64,000 nt of DNA from Anaerolineae bacterium (GTDB taxonomy: Bacteria > Chloroflexota > Anaerolineae > Aggregatilineales > UBA3940). Position 1 is the stretch's first letter. The number at the start of each line of letters is the position of its first letter. The position numbers and the translations under genes were made by a program. The notes below the pieces were generated by a model, which made no database searches, was not told the origin of the DNA, and saw only the letters and a program-made list of their open reading frames with translations. The DNA lies in the NCBI GenBank assembly GCA_016926255.1, contig JAFGOY010000033.1, forward strand, positions 245,361-309,360, read 5' to 3'. Positions 47,337-57,384 of this stretch are shown here, in pieces.

Positions 47337-47948
47337 TTAATACTGAATACTCGATAGAAATCGTTCGAATGTCGGCAGCCCCTCGTCGAATGAGTCGGCC
47401 TGCGCCATGTACGTGAGGATCACCACCCGGTCGCCGTCCCGAAACAGAATATCCCGTCCCAGCACGACCACCGGCAGCCGCTGCACGAACGGGTTCGGAT
47501 CGGCGTCGACATAGGCGAAGTCCATCGTTACCGTATCGCCGAACATCTCTGTCGATTCGCCGACCTCCAGCACGCGGTAGGCGGCGAGATCGCTCGAACG
47601 TTGTACCGTTTCGCTGTCCAGCACTGTCCGTATCGATGCCTCTCCGCCGGCAGGCACCACGCTGATCATGAACTGCGTTTTAAACGGTCTTTTCTTCGGG
47701 TCGATGAACCGGGCGACGTAATCGCCCTGTTCATCTAAAAGCCACCCTGCCGGGTAGGTCGCGTCGATACCGGCCTCGCGGCTCGAATAAGTCCACAGCC
47801 GGTTTGATGCTCTCTGCTGGATTAGCAGTCCCAGCCCGAAAAACACCACGAACAGGGCGATGACCAGCACTTCCCCGAACCGGTCGTTCTTGGTGTAAAG
47901 TGATCTTCGCCACGAGCCTCTGGTTTCGCTGGCTGCCTGTTCGCTCAC
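47337..47948 (-). CDS. Single-pass membrane protein of unknown function
   Basis: This is a 203-residue protein with one hydrophobic helix at residues about 25-45 (VLVIALFVVFFGLGLLIQQR) and an outside domain rich in beta strands (YPAGWLLDEQGDYVARFIDP, DTVTMDFAYVDADPNPFVQR). No known family was recognised. It overlaps the PrsW-like gene by 4 bases and starts the same operon as the secreted protease 11 bases downstream, so it may hold or regulate the protease. Confidence 0.7.
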   Translation of the reverse strand: MSEQAASETRGSWRRSLYTKNDRFGEVLVIALFVVFFGLGLLIQQRASNRLWTYSSREAGIDATYPAGWLLDEQGDYVARFIDPKKRPFKTQFMISVVPAGGEASIRTVLDSETVQRSSDLAAYRVLEVGESTEMFGDTVTMDFAYVDADPNPFVQRLPVVVLGRDILFRDGDRVVILTYMAQADSFDEGLPTFERFLSSIQY

Positions 47949-48925
47949 TCTCTTGTTTCCAATCTGGCGATAGTCAGTGCGTTATGCCGCTTCAACAGCC
48001 CATAGATTGCCGCGATTGAAGCAATAAAGACAATCATCGTCACGATCATCCCCGGCCAGGGGCTGAACCCGCTGTCGGTGAAGCCGATCTGTGTGTTGTT
48101 AAGCTCGATCCCTGCGAAACGCAGCAAGCCGGTCAGAAACGTCGCTAACGCGAAGCCCATTCCCAGGTAGGTAAATTCCATGTTCTCGAACCGGTTGCGT
48201 CCCATGAAGTACCCCAGCACGATGCTGCCGGTCAGCATCGCGCACTGCTGGGTCAGCAGGCGCAGCCCGCCGCTCAGCAGGTTATAGCCACCCGCATCCA
48301 GCATGGTCAACAGCCCGAACGCTGCCGAGTAGCCCATCCCGGCAGATAATCCATACAGCACGCCGTCCATCCGTCGTGAGAAAGCCGCTGTCTGCCAGAC
48401 AACGTAGCGAATGATCGCGTACTGGACGAAAACATGGAATGCCCCGGTGATCAGAATCCGTGTCAGGAACCGGTTCATCGAGCTCGCCCTCGATAGCCAC
48501 AGGTCGAACGCTAGCCAGTCGCCGACGATTGGCCGGGTGATCGCCGCTGCGAACAGCGCCGCGATCAGGAAGATCGCCGGTTCGAGCGGTGATAGGCTGA
48601 ACTCGCTGCGCCTGTATGACCGGAGAATCAACCCCTGCCAGGCCAGCGCCGGGCCGATTGCGTAGAGTCCGCCAATCACCAGTCGCACAGTGCCGGTTGG
48701 TTCGCCCGCGATTACCTGGCTGACAATTAACTGATTGCCGATTGCCCCGCCGATCATCAATGCCAGCATGACCCCCAGCGTCGTGGCAGTTGCACGCCAG
48801 ATCGGGGCCACATCCTCGGTGAATGTAGCCGAGTGTTCGTCGCAGTAATGCCGTTCGCCATACGTTTTTGTCCCGTTGGCGGGCTTCCCGCAGATTATGC
48901 AGCGCTCGGTTAATCTCGATTCCAT
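47945..48925 (-). CDS. PrsW-like polytopic membrane protein with N-terminal zinc-binding motif
   Basis: The protein has 326 residues from the ATG at 48925, since an upstream reading would add an unlikely 44-residue leader. A small zinc-finger-like start ERCIICGKPANGTKTYGERH leads to CDEH. About eight hydrophobic segments follow. MDGVLYGLSAGMGYSAAFG and GSIVLGYFMGRNRF resemble PrsW proteases (DGxxYGxxxGxGFA and GYFLG), but the EExxK motif reads VQYAIIR and the FxxxE motif reads YSAAF, so peptidase residues seem missing. It is the first gene of the three-gene minus-strand operon ending in a secreted protease. The PrsW relation is tentative. Confidence 0.55.
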   Translation of the reverse strand: MESRLTERCIICGKPANGTKTYGERHYCDEHSATFTEDVAPIWRATATTLGVMLALMIGGAIGNQLIVSQVIAGEPTGTVRLVIGGLYAIGPALAWQGLILRSYRRSEFSLSPLEPAIFLIAALFAAAITRPIVGDWLAFDLWLSRASSMNRFLTRILITGAFHVFVQYAIIRYVVWQTAAFSRRMDGVLYGLSAGMGYSAAFGLLTMLDAGGYNLLSGGLRLLTQQCAMLTGSIVLGYFMGRNRFENMEFTYLGMGFALATFLTGLLRFAGIELNNTQIGFTDSGFSPWPGMIVTMIVFIASIAAIYGLLKRHNALTIARLETRE

Positions 48926-49308
48926 GTCCGGAATTGTACCTGTCCCGCCGATCTCTTTCAACGCTGGTTGGTCTAAAGTATGGCAAACGGTGTCTGGTTG
49001 CCCCGTCGATCTTAGAAAATTTGGATGTCTAACTGGCTGGGGATGAAATTCAATCACCGGACATTCTCTCTGTTCCCTGATTGACTATCAAACAATGTCG
49101 TTGCCCCTCGCCATGAGGGAGAGGTCGGGGGCGAGGGCCAAAATGCTGTTTTAGACCTGGGGCGTTGCATACTGTGGACGCCCCGACCTCCCCGGCGTAT
49201 AATCCCGTCATTTGCCGGAGTTTGTCTTGTAACTGCATGTTTGCAGTGACTTTCTGCGGGGTTGGGCGTTATTCTGGATAGACAGCCGACCGGCTGCGAG
49301 GAGTGAGG
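48926..49308. other. Repeat-bearing intergenic region between divergent operons
   Basis: This 383-base gap holds an R2-like repeat at 49101-49138 (TTGCCCCTCGCCATGAGGGA, then GAGGTCGGGGGCGAGGGC) and an inverted repeat GGGGCGT (49159-49165) with ACGCCCC (49178-49184). GAGGAG just before 49309 is the ribosome site of the next gene. No gene or RNA was recognised. Confidence 0.55.
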
Positions 49309-50919
49309 ATGACCGCACGAAAAAACAGGTTCAAAACGGGGTTGGGAATGGCACTGCTCATTCTGGTGATACTGTCGATCACCGGTTGTAAGCAGGACGA
49401 AGCCGTCGAAGTTCCCGACGAGATCGTCTACGGGTTGACGATCCTGCCCTCCGGCCTCGATCCCCATATCCACGCCTCCTCCGAGCTGGGTATCCCTCTC
49501 CGCAGTGTCTACGATACGCTCGTCTACTACGACCCCGAATCCGATACCTACGTACCGGGTCTTGCCAGGGATTGGGAGATCAGTCCCGACGGGCTGCGTT
49601 ACACCTTCATCCTTCGTGACGATATCGTCTTTCACGATGGCACCGCTTTTAATGCCGATTCGGTTCGAGTCAATATCGAGCGTATTCTCTCTCCCGATAC
49701 CAATTCTCTGAAGGCTGCCCAATTGCTGGGGCCTGTTCAGCGGGTCGAAGTGATCGATGCCTATACCGTCGCCATCGTGCTCTCCGAACCCTATGCCCCG
49801 CTGATGGATGGCCTGAGTCAGCCCTACATCGGTATGGCCTCTCCGACCGCGCTGGCAAAGTACGATACGGCCACCTACCAGTTTCATCAGGTGGGCACCG
49901 GTCCTTATCGTTTTGTCGAATACGTCGTCAATGACCGGCTGGTGATCGAGCGCAATCCGGATTACACCTGGGGCCCGTCTGTTCTGTCCAATCCAGGTGT
50001 GCCGGAAGTCGAACGTATTGTCTTCCGCTTTTATACCGATCCTGCTTCGCGGATGCTTGCCCTGGAAAGCGGCGAAGCTGATATCATGGGCGAACTGCTT
50101 CCAACCGATGCCCGCAGGCTGGTCCAGACCGGTGACGGGAATGTCGAAGTGACGCCGATACCGGGTCAGCCTTTGCAGTTCTTTTTCAATACCACGCTGG
50201 TGCCGACCAGCAATCTATCCGTTCGCCATGCATTGATTCTCGCCACTGACCGCCAGGCGATAGTCCAGACTGTCTATCAGGGCTACTCACCGGTCGCCAG
50301 CGGCCCGCTTTCATCTGCCACCCTCTATTATGATCCCGACATGGAAGGGCTTTATGCCTACGACCCGGTGCAGGCTGTTGCGTTTGTCAATTCTACCGGC
50401 TGGGTCGATACCGATGGCGACGGCTGGCGTGACGATCGGGGCGAGCCGCTTGAGATCACCCTGGTTGTCCCGCCCTGGGGCCTGACCCCGGAGGTTGCCG
50501 AACTGCTCGAATCGCAGTGGGAGTCAACGCTCAATTTCCAGGTGCATCTAAAACAGGTAGCTTCTTTCCCTATGCTGGTCGATGAGGCCAACAGTGGTGA
50601 TTATCACGCCATCTCGATTAACTTCGCTGGCCGCGATCCTTCTGTCCTCAACGCTTTCTACCTGTCCGATGGCTCTCGCAACTGGTCGCACATCGCCGAT
50701 GCTGAACTGGATCAATGGCTCGTCCAGGCCCAATCCGAGATCGATCCCGCCGACCGCCGTGATCTCTATGAGCAGATTCAGGGCAGGATCATGGATGAAG
50801 CCCTGGTGCTGCCCATCCGCGATTATTACAACCTCAACGGCTATCGGCCTGGTATCGGTGGGCTTCATTTTGATGCGCAGGGTTGGTTCCCCTATCTTGC
50901 CGATCTCACGGTCGAATAG
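49309..50919 (+). CDS. ABC transporter substrate-binding lipoprotein, oligopeptide type
   Basis: This is a solute receptor of 536 residues in the SBP_bac_5 family. The signal sequence ends in lipobox ITGC near residue 26. [20 protein letters not shown] and [20 protein letters not shown] are the usual first blocks, followed by [20 protein letters not shown] near residue 105. [20 protein letters not shown] and [20 protein letters not shown] are also conserved. Ligands of the family are peptides, nickel or glycans. The ATG at 49309 is preferred to the GTG two codons before it. Two permease genes follow after a gap holding a repeat. Confidence 0.94.
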   Translation: MTARKNRFKTGLGMALLILVILSITGCKQDEAVEVPDEIVYGLTILPSGLDPHIHASSELGIPLRSVYDTLVYYDPESDTYVPGLARDWEISPDGLRYTFILRDDIVFHDGTAFNADSVRVNIERILSPDTNSLKAAQLLGPVQRVEVIDAYTVAIVLSEPYAPLMDGLSQPYIGMASPTALAKYDTATYQFHQVGTGPYRFVEYVVNDRLVIERNPDYTWGPSVLSNPGVPEVERIVFRFYTDPASRMLALESGEADIMGELLPTDARRLVQTGDGNVEVTPIPGQPLQFFFNTTLVPTSNLSVRHALILATDRQAIVQTVYQGYSPVASGPLSSATLYYDPDMEGLYAYDPVQAVAFVNSTGWVDTDGDGWRDDRGEPLEITLVVPPWGLTPEVAELLESQWESTLNFQVHLKQVASFPMLVDEANSGDYHAISINFAGRDPSVLNAFYLSDGSRNWSHIADAELDQWLVQAQSEIDPADRRDLYEQIQGRIMDEALVLPIRDYYNLNGYRPGIGGLHFDAQGWFPYLADLTVE

Positions 50920-50993
50920 ATTTCATCTGGTTGGGTATGGATGATGTGTGAAAACGAGAAACGCTGGGCGAACAAAAAATACATATTATCCCC

Positions 50994-51018
50994 TTTAGCC
51001 CGGCGCTTCAGCGCCGGG
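50994..51018 (+). repeat. Dispersed palindromic repeat, family R1 (best copy)
   Basis: TTTAGCCCGGCGCTTCAGCG followed by CCGGG has perfect arms CCCGGCGCT and AGCGCCGGG. It is the cleanest copy in the window. It sits between the substrate-binding protein and the first permease of one transporter operon, where it might give a stable mRNA hairpin that separates receptor from permease expression. Confidence 0.75.
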
Positions 51019-51166
51019 AATTGTCGAGCCCATCCTTCTCATCGCCATCCCCGATTCCACCCCGTACGGGCGCAGCGTGCTGTGCCTGCTCTCACACGGA
51101 AACATGCAAGGGCTGGAATTCTCGATCCGCACACCACACCATTTCCCCGGCAGGCTTGACCCATGA
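50999..51166 (+). pseudogene. Possible remnant reading frame ahead of the permease
   Basis: A frame open from 50999 to a TGA at 51164-51166 reads EPILLIAIPDSTPYGRSVLC and LLSHGNMQGLEFSIRTPHHF, and its stop overlaps the permease ATG as ATGA, the usual sign of coupling. It has no suitable start codon and is cut at its upstream side by the R1 repeat. It may be the tail of a lost gene, or a chance frame. No family was recognised. Confidence 0.25.
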
Positions 51167-52089
51167 TCCAGACGATCCTCCGCCGCATCGGCGCTGCCCT
51201 CCTGACCCTCTGGCTGGCTGCCACCCTGACCTTCTTCACCCTCTTTCTCGTCCCCGGCGACCCGGTGGAGGCGGCCCTGTCGCAGTCCACCGCCAGCGAA
51301 GATGTGCTCGAACGCCGCCGGGAGGCCCTCGGCCTGAATCTCCCGCTCTGGGATCAATATGAACGCTATTGGATCGGCCTGCTTCATGGCGATCTGGGGA
51401 TATCATGGTCGGCTGGGCAGCCGGTTGCCTACATGATCGGCCAGCAGATCGGCCCGACTGCGGCGCTGGCCGCTGCCGGGATGGTCGTCGCCGTCGTCGT
51501 TGGCATCGGGCTGGGGTTGGGTGCCTCGATCTGGCCTGGCACCTGGGCCGCCGAAGCCTGCCGCCGGGTGATCGGTTTCCTGCTTGCCCTCCCGGTGATG
51601 ATGTCGGGCATTTTGTTGATCATTCTTTTTGCTGTCCTTCTCGATGTTCTCCCTGCCACCGGCCAGGGCACCCCCGGCCAGTTGATCCTTCCTGCGCTCA
51701 CCGTCGGCTTGAATGCCGCGGGGGGGATCGCTCGCACGGTCGATGCCGGAGTCAGTGAAGCCATGACGCGATCCTTTGTTAGAGTCGCCCGCGCCAAGGG
51801 CCTGACTCACTCCCGCGTCGTGATCCGTCATGCCCTGCGGATCGGTTTTCTGCCGGTGCTGGATATCATCGCGCTCCAGTTTGGCATGTTGTTGGGTGGG
51901 ACGGTGGTCACCGAGAGCGTGTTTGCCCGCCAGGGGATTGGCCGCCTGCTGCTCGCCGCCGTTCTCGATAAAGACCTGCCGGTTGTTCAGGGCGTTGTCT
52001 TGATTTCCGCCCTTGTTTACAGCCTGTTGAATCTTTTCGCTGATCTGGCCCGCGTCTGGCTCGATCCCCGCCTCCGGATTGAAGAATGA
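51163..52089 (+). CDS. ABC transporter permease, DppB type
   Basis: This is the first membrane subunit of an oligopeptide-type importer, 308 residues with about six hydrophobic segments. The start LRRIGAALLTLWLAATLTFF, then VPGDPVEAALSQSTASEDVL, is typical. The EAA loop that binds the ATPase is VRVARAKGLTHSRVVIRHAL near residue 204. GGTVVTESVFARQGIGRLLL near residue 246 is also conserved. It overlaps the second permease by 4 bases. The ATPase subunits are not in the window. Confidence 0.95.
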   Translation: MIQTILRRIGAALLTLWLAATLTFFTLFLVPGDPVEAALSQSTASEDVLERRREALGLNLPLWDQYERYWIGLLHGDLGISWSAGQPVAYMIGQQIGPTAALAAAGMVVAVVVGIGLGLGASIWPGTWAAEACRRVIGFLLALPVMMSGILLIILFAVLLDVLPATGQGTPGQLILPALTVGLNAAGGIARTVDAGVSEAMTRSFVRVARAKGLTHSRVVIRHALRIGFLPVLDIIALQFGMLLGGTVVTESVFARQGIGRLLLAAVLDKDLPVVQGVVLISALVYSLLNLFADLARVWLDPRLRIEE

Positions 52090-52880
52090 AAACCCGCCAG
52101 CAGTCCCTTTGGGCTGTCGTTCTGCTCGTCGTTTTGATTGCCGCCCTTGCTGCGCCCGTACTCGCTCCCTATCAGCCGCTGGAAGGCGATCCTTATCAGC
52201 AGTTTCTCTCCTGGCGACCCGATCACTGGCTGGGCACCGATCACCTGGGCCGTGATGTCTTTAGCCGGGTTCTGTGGGGCGCGCGTAACAGCCTTCTCTC
52301 GGCGATACTGGCAACCGGTCTGGCATCGCTGGTCGGGATCGTGATCGGTGGGATTGCAGGTGGGGTAGGGGGACTGCTCGACCGTGTCCTGATGCGCGGT
52401 GTCGATGTCTTGCTCGCCTTTCCCGCTTTACTGCTTGCCCTGTTGTTTGTTGTCGTCTTCGGCGGCGGGCAGTGGCAGGCGGCGCTGGCTGTCGGTCTGG
52501 CGTTGTCGGTGCCCCTCTGCCGGATGGTTCGCGCCTCTGTTCTCACTGTCCGGTCGGAACCCTATCTCGAATCGGCTCGTGCTATCGGGGCCGGGCCGAT
52601 CTGGATCATCGTCCGCCATATCTTCCCCAATATTGTCGGTCACGTCCTGTCACACCTGACGGTCATCTTTGCCTGGTCGCTGTTGAATATGGCCGCGCTG
52701 GATTTTCTCGGCGTGACTGGCTCGATTTCTACCGTAACATGGGGCCGCATGATTGCCGAAGGTCGTCCCTTCCTTCGCGATGCCCCGTCGATTGCCCTCG
52801 CGCCGGGTTTCCTCTTGACGCTGACAGTCATTGCCGTCACCGGAATCGGGGATAGTTGGAAGAAGCCGTCTCCGCGGTAG
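52086..52880 (+). CDS. ABC transporter permease, DppC type
   Basis: This is the second membrane subunit of the oligopeptide-type importer, 264 residues. After the first helix, DHWLGTDHLGRDVFSRVLWG near residue 46 is the DppC signature, and RVLMRGVDVLLAFPALLLAL follows. The EAA loop is YLESARAIGAGPIWIIVRHI near residue 160. TWGRMIAEGRPFL closes the pattern. It overlaps the previous permease by 4 bases. No ATP-binding subunit gene follows; the next gene is a GH3-like surface protein after 389 bases. Confidence 0.95.
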   Translation: MKTRQQSLWAVVLLVVLIAALAAPVLAPYQPLEGDPYQQFLSWRPDHWLGTDHLGRDVFSRVLWGARNSLLSAILATGLASLVGIVIGGIAGGVGGLLDRVLMRGVDVLLAFPALLLALLFVVVFGGGQWQAALAVGLALSVPLCRMVRASVLTVRSEPYLESARAIGAGPIWIIVRHIFPNIVGHVLSHLTVIFAWSLLNMAALDFLGVTGSISTVTWGRMIAEGRPFLRDAPSIALAPGFLLTLTVIAVTGIGDSWKKPSPR

Positions 52881-52929
52881 CGCTAAAAAGAGCGTGGACA
52901 GCGTATCTCTTAAACCCGGCTCTTAATTC

Positions 52930-52971
52930 AAGTCCCCTCGCCCTGAGGGAGTGGGGATTTAGGGGTGAGGG
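52930..52971 (+). repeat. Dispersed repeat family R2
   Basis: AAGTCCCCTCGCCCTGAGGG followed by AGTGGGGATTTAGGGGTGAG and GG differs from the copy at 32108 by one base in 42. It lies downstream of the permease genes. Confidence 0.75.
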
Positions 52972-53018
52972 TAGGTTGTGACGTTGCCATTTTCGTCTGC
53001 CGCCCGGTCGCTGACGCA

Positions 53019-53057
53019 AATAAAAAAGCGCCGCCGGAGGATGGCGACACTTTTTCG
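53019..53057. terminator. Terminator-like hairpin after the ABC importer
   Basis: AAAAAGCGCCGCC near 53022 can pair with GGCGACACTTTTT near 53043, with two mismatches, giving an A run on one side and a T run on the other. It probably ends the importer transcript, and perhaps also antisense transcripts. Confidence 0.55.
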
Positions 53058-53269
53058 TTTGAGGAGGAGAAGAAGGCGTCCGCATACTCAAGTTATCATA
53101 CTCTGGACTCCAGCATTTGACGTCAATTCTCCGCCTGCCCTACGCCAAGCCTACGCCGTCGTTTTGTTCATGGATTTCGGGCCGTTCGAGCACCATCTGG
53201 CAACCATCTTTTGCACGGGGTATACTCCCGGCTCATGGTTATATATACCGCGAGGGTGCGTCCGCCGAT

Positions 53270-56263
53270 ATGCGCCACACGATATTAGCTGCATTGATAC
53301 TGCCACTGGTGCTGCTTATTACACCAGTTGGAGAGCCGTCTGTCCTTCAAAACGGAGATAACGACGGTCTTTTTGACGATCCGGAAGTTGAAGCCATCCT
53401 TGATCAGATGAGTCCGGAAGAGCGTGTCGGCCAGCTTTTCCTGGTTACCTTCTATGGTTCTGAGGTTGACGCAGAATCCGAAATTGCCCTTCTGATCGAC
53501 CAGTACAATATCGGCGGTGTGGTGCTGCTGGGTGAAAACGATAATTTCGGTGATCCGGACAATCTGGCTTCTCAGGTTTACCGGTTGACCGGAGACCTTC
53601 AGCGTCTGGCCGACTCCAGGCAGCCGCTGTCCGATTCTAAGGCGGGGGAATCTCAGGATGTCCAGTATATTCCGCTCTTTGTTGGCGTAGAATACGAGGG
53701 GAGCAGTTGGCCTGTAACCGGGCAGATGTCCGGTCTGACCCCCGTCGCCAGTAACATGGCGCTTGGAGCCACCTGGAACCCTGATTATGCCCTGGCCACC
53801 GGTCAGGTTGTGGGTGATGAGTTGGAGGCGCTGGGAATTAACCTCCTGCTTGGCCCTTCCGCCGATGTGGTTGAGGAGCCGCAGCCTCTCGCTCCCGGTG
53901 ATATGGGTACGCGCGTCTTTGGCGGTGAACCCTTCTGGGTTTCCCGTATGACGGCTGCCTATGTGTCGGGTGTCCATTCGGGCAGCGATGGGCGTGTCGC
54001 CATCGCCCCCCGCAGCTTCCCTGGCTATGGTGGTGCCGACCGTCTCGCTTCGATCGAGATTCCCACTGTCCGCCGCTCTCGCGATCAGCTTATCCAGGTC
54101 GATCTTCAACCCTTCTATTCTGTAACCGGCAACGCCGCCGATCCGCTCTCGGTCGCCGAAGGACTGCTGGTGGGCCACATTCGCTACCAGGGTTTCCAGG
54201 GTGAGAACCCACGCCTGACCACCAAGCCGATCAGTCTCGACCCCGCCGCGCTCAGCGATCTCTTGGCTCTGGAACCGGTTGCCTCGTGGCGTGATGCAGG
54301 TGGCATCGTGATCAGTGATGCGCTTGGCCTGCGTGGTGTGAGACGTTTCTATGACCCCGATGAGGTGAATTTCCCAGGCCGGCGAATTGCGCTCGACGCC
54401 TTCAGCGCTGGTAATGATTTGCTCTATGTCGGTGGCTATGGCACCAGCCCTCAGGTTGACCAGACCGCTGCCGTGATCGATACGCTCGACTTTTTCGTCC
54501 AGCGCTACGAGTCCGATCCCGCGTTTCAGGTTCAGGTCGATAATTCCATCCGGCGTATTCTCCGCGTAAAACTTAACCTCTACGGTAGTTTTACGCTCGG
54601 TCAGGTTTTACCGGGCCAGTCGGGTCTTGAAGGCCTCGGTATGCATGATGAAGTAACGATTGATGTCGCCCGCAGTGCCCTGACTCTCGTGTCGCCCGGT
54701 CCCGCCGATCTCGTTGCGCCGCCTCAGCAGGGCGAAACCATCGTTATCTTCACCGATGCCCGTTCCATCCAGCAGTGTTCGACCTGCCCGGCCCAGCCGA
54801 TCATCCCGGTTGATGGGCTGCGCTCGGCTATCCTCTCTGCTTATGGCCCTCAGGCCACCGGTTTGGTGAACCATGGGCAGGTATATGCCTTCTCTTTCCA
54901 GGAGTTGCAGGATTACATTGAGTACATCCCGTCGGAAGAACCCGTCGAATCTGAACCGGAGGCGGTAGTCGAACCGGAAGAAACGGTAAAACCGGAAAAC
55001 CCGGAAGACGCACCATCTGACGAACCGGTTGAAGGCGAACCGGAAATCGAGCCGTCTCCGACCCCTGAGAACACGCCGGAGCCTGACCCGGTCGAATCGG
55101 CGCTTGGGATCGCCGATTGGGTGGTCTTTGTGACCCTTAACGCTGATGAAGACGAGGAACCCTCGTCGGCTGTGCTCAAGCAGTTCCTTGCCAACCGTTC
55201 TGTTCAGTCCGATACGCGGATTGTCGTCATGGCGATGGGTGCTCCCTATTATCTCGACTCGACCGAGGTAAGCAAGCTGACCGCGTTCTATGCGCTGTAC
55301 GGGTATTCTTCACCCTTCATCGATGTTGCGGCCCGTGCTCTGTTTCAGGAAGTCGCCCCGACCGGTGCATCCCCGGTTTCGATCAATGCCGTCAATTATG
55401 ACATTCTTAGTGCCACGTCCCCCGACCCTGCGCAGACCATCGAATTGATGTGGACTCTGGAAGGCGTTGAAAACGGTGCCGGTGAGGCTGAACTGGCAGA
55501 AGATGAGACACCTTCTCCTACCGTCGAGCCGCTGATCGATCAGGGCGATACCCTTCGATTGTCCACCGGGGTGATTATTGACGAGAACAGTAACCCGGTG
55601 CCCGATGGCACTCCCGTCGATTTTGTTCTTAACTACATCGAGGAAGGTATCCGCGACACTCAGTCCGCGACGACGGTGGGCGGAGTCGCCCAGACTGCCG
55701 CCGTGATCTCCCGCACCGGTCGCGTCGAGATATCCGCTGTCAGTGGAGACGCGGTTAATTCGCAGACCCTTGCCCTGGTTGGTGGCCGCATCACCGAAGT
55801 TGCCCCAACCATTGCACCAACCCCCGTCCCGCTGACCCCGGTCACCGATACGCCTGAGCCTGAACCAACCACCTCGGTTCAAACTACCCCAACCATCACC
55901 CCGACACCGGAGGGTCCTGGAACGGAAACTGAGCATAGCGTCGAGTTCGGCGATCTGGCCGTTGTGTTGATCTTGCTGGTGGGTATTTCGGGTGGAGTTT
56001 TTGTTCTCGGCCTGTACCTGCGGGACTTTAACTTTGGCCTGCTGATCGCGCTTCCCGCATTTTTGACCGGGTTGCTTGCCTACAATTACTATGCTCTGGC
56101 GCTGCCGGGAATAATGATGTGGCGATCCTGGGTGGGATCGAAATGGGGGGCCGTGACCTTTTCCTGCCTGGGGGCTTTCCTGGGAGTAGGGATCACCATG
56201 CTGACGATCTACCTGCGTGATCGCTATCTTGCCCGTTTCCTACCTGACCGGAACCAGCGGTGA
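53270..56263 (+). CDS. GH3-like surface protein with membrane tail and altered catalytic loop
   Basis: This is a protein of 997 residues from ATG 53270, with a signal or anchor helix at residues 3-20. A GH3 (beta-N-acetylhexosaminidase-type) domain covers residues about 35-440: [33 protein letters not shown], then the nucleophile region [11 protein letters not shown] with Asp kept. The catalytic loop normally KHFPGHGxxxxDSH reads [14 protein letters not shown], so the His-Asp acid/base pair is missing. A second alpha/beta domain, an acidic Glu/Pro linker ([17 protein letters not shown]), an invasin-like beta domain ([20 protein letters not shown]), a Pro/Thr linker and three membrane helices follow. 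Its 3' end overlaps the convergent kinase by 24 bases. Hydrolase activity is doubtful. Confidence 0.8.
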   Translation: MRHTILAALILPLVLLITPVGEPSVLQNGDNDGLFDDPEVEAILDQMSPEERVGQLFLVTFYGSEVDAESEIALLIDQYNIGGVVLLGENDNFGDPDNLASQVYRLTGDLQRLADSRQPLSDSKAGESQDVQYIPLFVGVEYEGSSWPVTGQMSGLTPVASNMALGATWNPDYALATGQVVGDELEALGINLLLGPSADVVEEPQPLAPGDMGTRVFGGEPFWVSRMTAAYVSGVHSGSDGRVAIAPRSFPGYGGADRLASIEIPTVRRSRDQLIQVDLQPFYSVTGNAADPLSVAEGLLVGHIRYQGFQGENPRLTTKPISLDPAALSDLLALEPVASWRDAGGIVISDALGLRGVRRFYDPDEVNFPGRRIALDAFSAGNDLLYVGGYGTSPQVDQTAAVIDTLDFFVQRYESDPAFQVQVDNSIRRILRVKLNLYGSFTLGQVLPGQSGLEGLGMHDEVTIDVARSALTLVSPGPADLVAPPQQGETIVIFTDARSIQQCSTCPAQPIIPVDGLRSAILSAYGPQATGLVNHGQVYAFSFQELQDYIEYIPSEEPVESEPEAVVEPEETVKPENPEDAPSDEPVEGEPEIEPSPTPENTPEPDPVESALGIADWVVFVTLNADEDEEPSSAVLKQFLANRSVQSDTRIVVMAMGAPYYLDSTEVSKLTAFYALYGYSSPFIDVAARALFQEVAPTGASPVSINAVNYDILSATSPDPAQTIELMWTLEGVENGAGEAELAEDETPSPTVEPLIDQGDTLRLSTGVIIDENSNPVPDGTPVDFVLNYIEEGIRDTQSATTVGGVAQTAAVISRTGRVEISAVSGDAVNSQTLALVGGRITEVAPTIAPTPVPLTPVTDTPEPEPTTSVQTTPTITPTPEGPGTETEHSVEFGDLAVVLILLVGISGGVFVLGLYLRDFNFGLLIALPAFLTGLLAYNYYALALPGIMMWRSWVGSKWGAVTFSCLGAFLGVGITMLTIYLRDRYLARFLPDRNQR

Positions 56264-57241
56264 AAATACCGTCGTCAGAACCGATAGTACGATTAACCCC
56301 GCCGTAATATAGGCCAGCAGCCGGTTCACCGGAAGCAGTCCTTCCGGCTGGAGTTGGCGTTCCACCAGCGGCCAGCGTCCCAGCGGCGTGGTGCTCAACA
56401 GCGCATCCCTGAATAGTTCGATATTGTCCGGGCGGTCGTCCGGGTGCATTGCCAATGCCCACATGACCGCTCGTTCCGTTCGCGGGCTGATCAGCGGGTT
56501 GATCGCGCGCGGCTGGGCGAGTGTGTCCGGCTGTAGGAAACGTGCTTTGGCTTCTACCGGGGCGGTTGTAGTCAGCAGGTGGTACAGCGTTGCGCCCAGT
56601 GAAAAAATGTCTGAGCGCGGATCGGTATGGCCGGTGTCACCGCCGTATTGTTCGAGTGGGGTATATAGCGCGGTGCCCCGCCCCTGCAAAACGGTCACTG
56701 TTCGCTCGTCGTCAGGCACCATCAGCTTGACCAGCCCAAAGTCGACCAGCTTGATCAACCCATCTGGCGTCAATTTGATATTCGCCGGTTTCACGTCCCG
56801 GTGCAGCACGGGCGGGTCTTGGCTGTGGAGATAGGCCAGCGCATCACACAGTTGTGCTGCCCAGTTGAGCACTTGCCGTTCCGATATCGGTTTGTGCTGG
56901 CTCTTGGCCTCTTCGATCTTCTGCCTCAAGTCGATCCCTGGTACAAAATCCATTACCAGGAAATCCCGGTTGCCTTCGTTAAAGAAATCGGATACTTTAG
57001 GTAAGTTAGGATGGTCGAGGCGTGCGAGCACGCTAGCTTCCTGGTGGAACTGTTTGCGGGCCTGTTCTTGTTGTGCGGGGGAACTGTTCGGATCGACCTG
57101 CACTTCTTTGATCGCGCAGTATCTACCTGCCAGCCGTAGATCTTCGGCACGATAGATCGATCCCATTCCTCCTTGACCAACCGTTTTGGTGATCTTATAG
57201 CGGTCACGGAGGATGCATTCCGGTTTGAGCGGCGGAAGCAC
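56240..57241 (-). CDS. Membrane-anchored Ser/Thr protein kinase
   Basis: This is a Hanks-type kinase of 333 residues. The kinase domain spans residues about 14-285: [20 protein letters not shown], lysine in CAIKEVQVD, catalytic loop [12 protein letters not shown] and [13 protein letters not shown] (DFG). [20 protein letters not shown] is the activation-loop end. A helix at residues about 305-330 ([20 protein letters not shown]) anchors it; only a few residues would be outside, so it lacks a sensor domain of its own. It is transcribed divergently from an FHA/winged-helix gene with 143 bases between, which may encode its target. Confidence 0.92.
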   Translation of the reverse strand: MLPPLKPECILRDRYKITKTVGQGGMGSIYRAEDLRLAGRYCAIKEVQVDPNSSPAQQEQARKQFHQEASVLARLDHPNLPKVSDFFNEGNRDFLVMDFVPGIDLRQKIEEAKSQHKPISERQVLNWAAQLCDALAYLHSQDPPVLHRDVKPANIKLTPDGLIKLVDFGLVKLMVPDDERTVTVLQGRGTALYTPLEQYGGDTGHTDPRSDIFSLGATLYHLLTTTAPVEAKARFLQPDTLAQPRAINPLISPRTERAVMWALAMHPDDRPDNIELFRDALLSTTPLGRWPLVERQLQPEGLLPVNRLLAYITAGLIVLSVLTTVFSPLVPVR

Positions 57242-57384
57242 TCTCTCTTACTCCTCGACCCCTGAGCGTTAAGTCGATACAATTATGGTTTGTTGATGCC
57301 TGGTATCATTGCGGACGCCGGGGTACGTTATTATCTTTTAACAGACCTTAACCCCTATCTAGGGCTTTGTCAAGGGAGTGTCTT

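Larger units (their letters stand above)
52881..53269. other. Intergenic region after the ABC importer
   Basis: The 389-base gap contains R2 repeat 52930-52971 and a terminator-like hairpin at 53019-53057. The rest, up to the start of the GH3-like gene, holds its control region. A frame running in from 53117 lacks a good ribosome site and codes for an unlikely leader, so it is treated as non-coding. Confidence 0.5.

Noticed and set aside
48926..49057. N-terminal extension of the PrsW-like protein
   Set aside because: The extra 44 residues are not typical of the family and ATG 48925 gives a start right before the Cys-rich motif.
50941..51159. Open frame MMCENEKRWANKK in the ABC importer gap
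   Set aside because: It runs through the R1 palindrome, is rich in Arg, His and Pro like non-coding GC-rich sequence, and has no ribosome site.
53117..53269. N-terminal extension of the GH3-like protein
   Set aside because: The 51 extra residues have no ribosome site or signal features, while ATG 53270 is followed directly by a signal-like helix.
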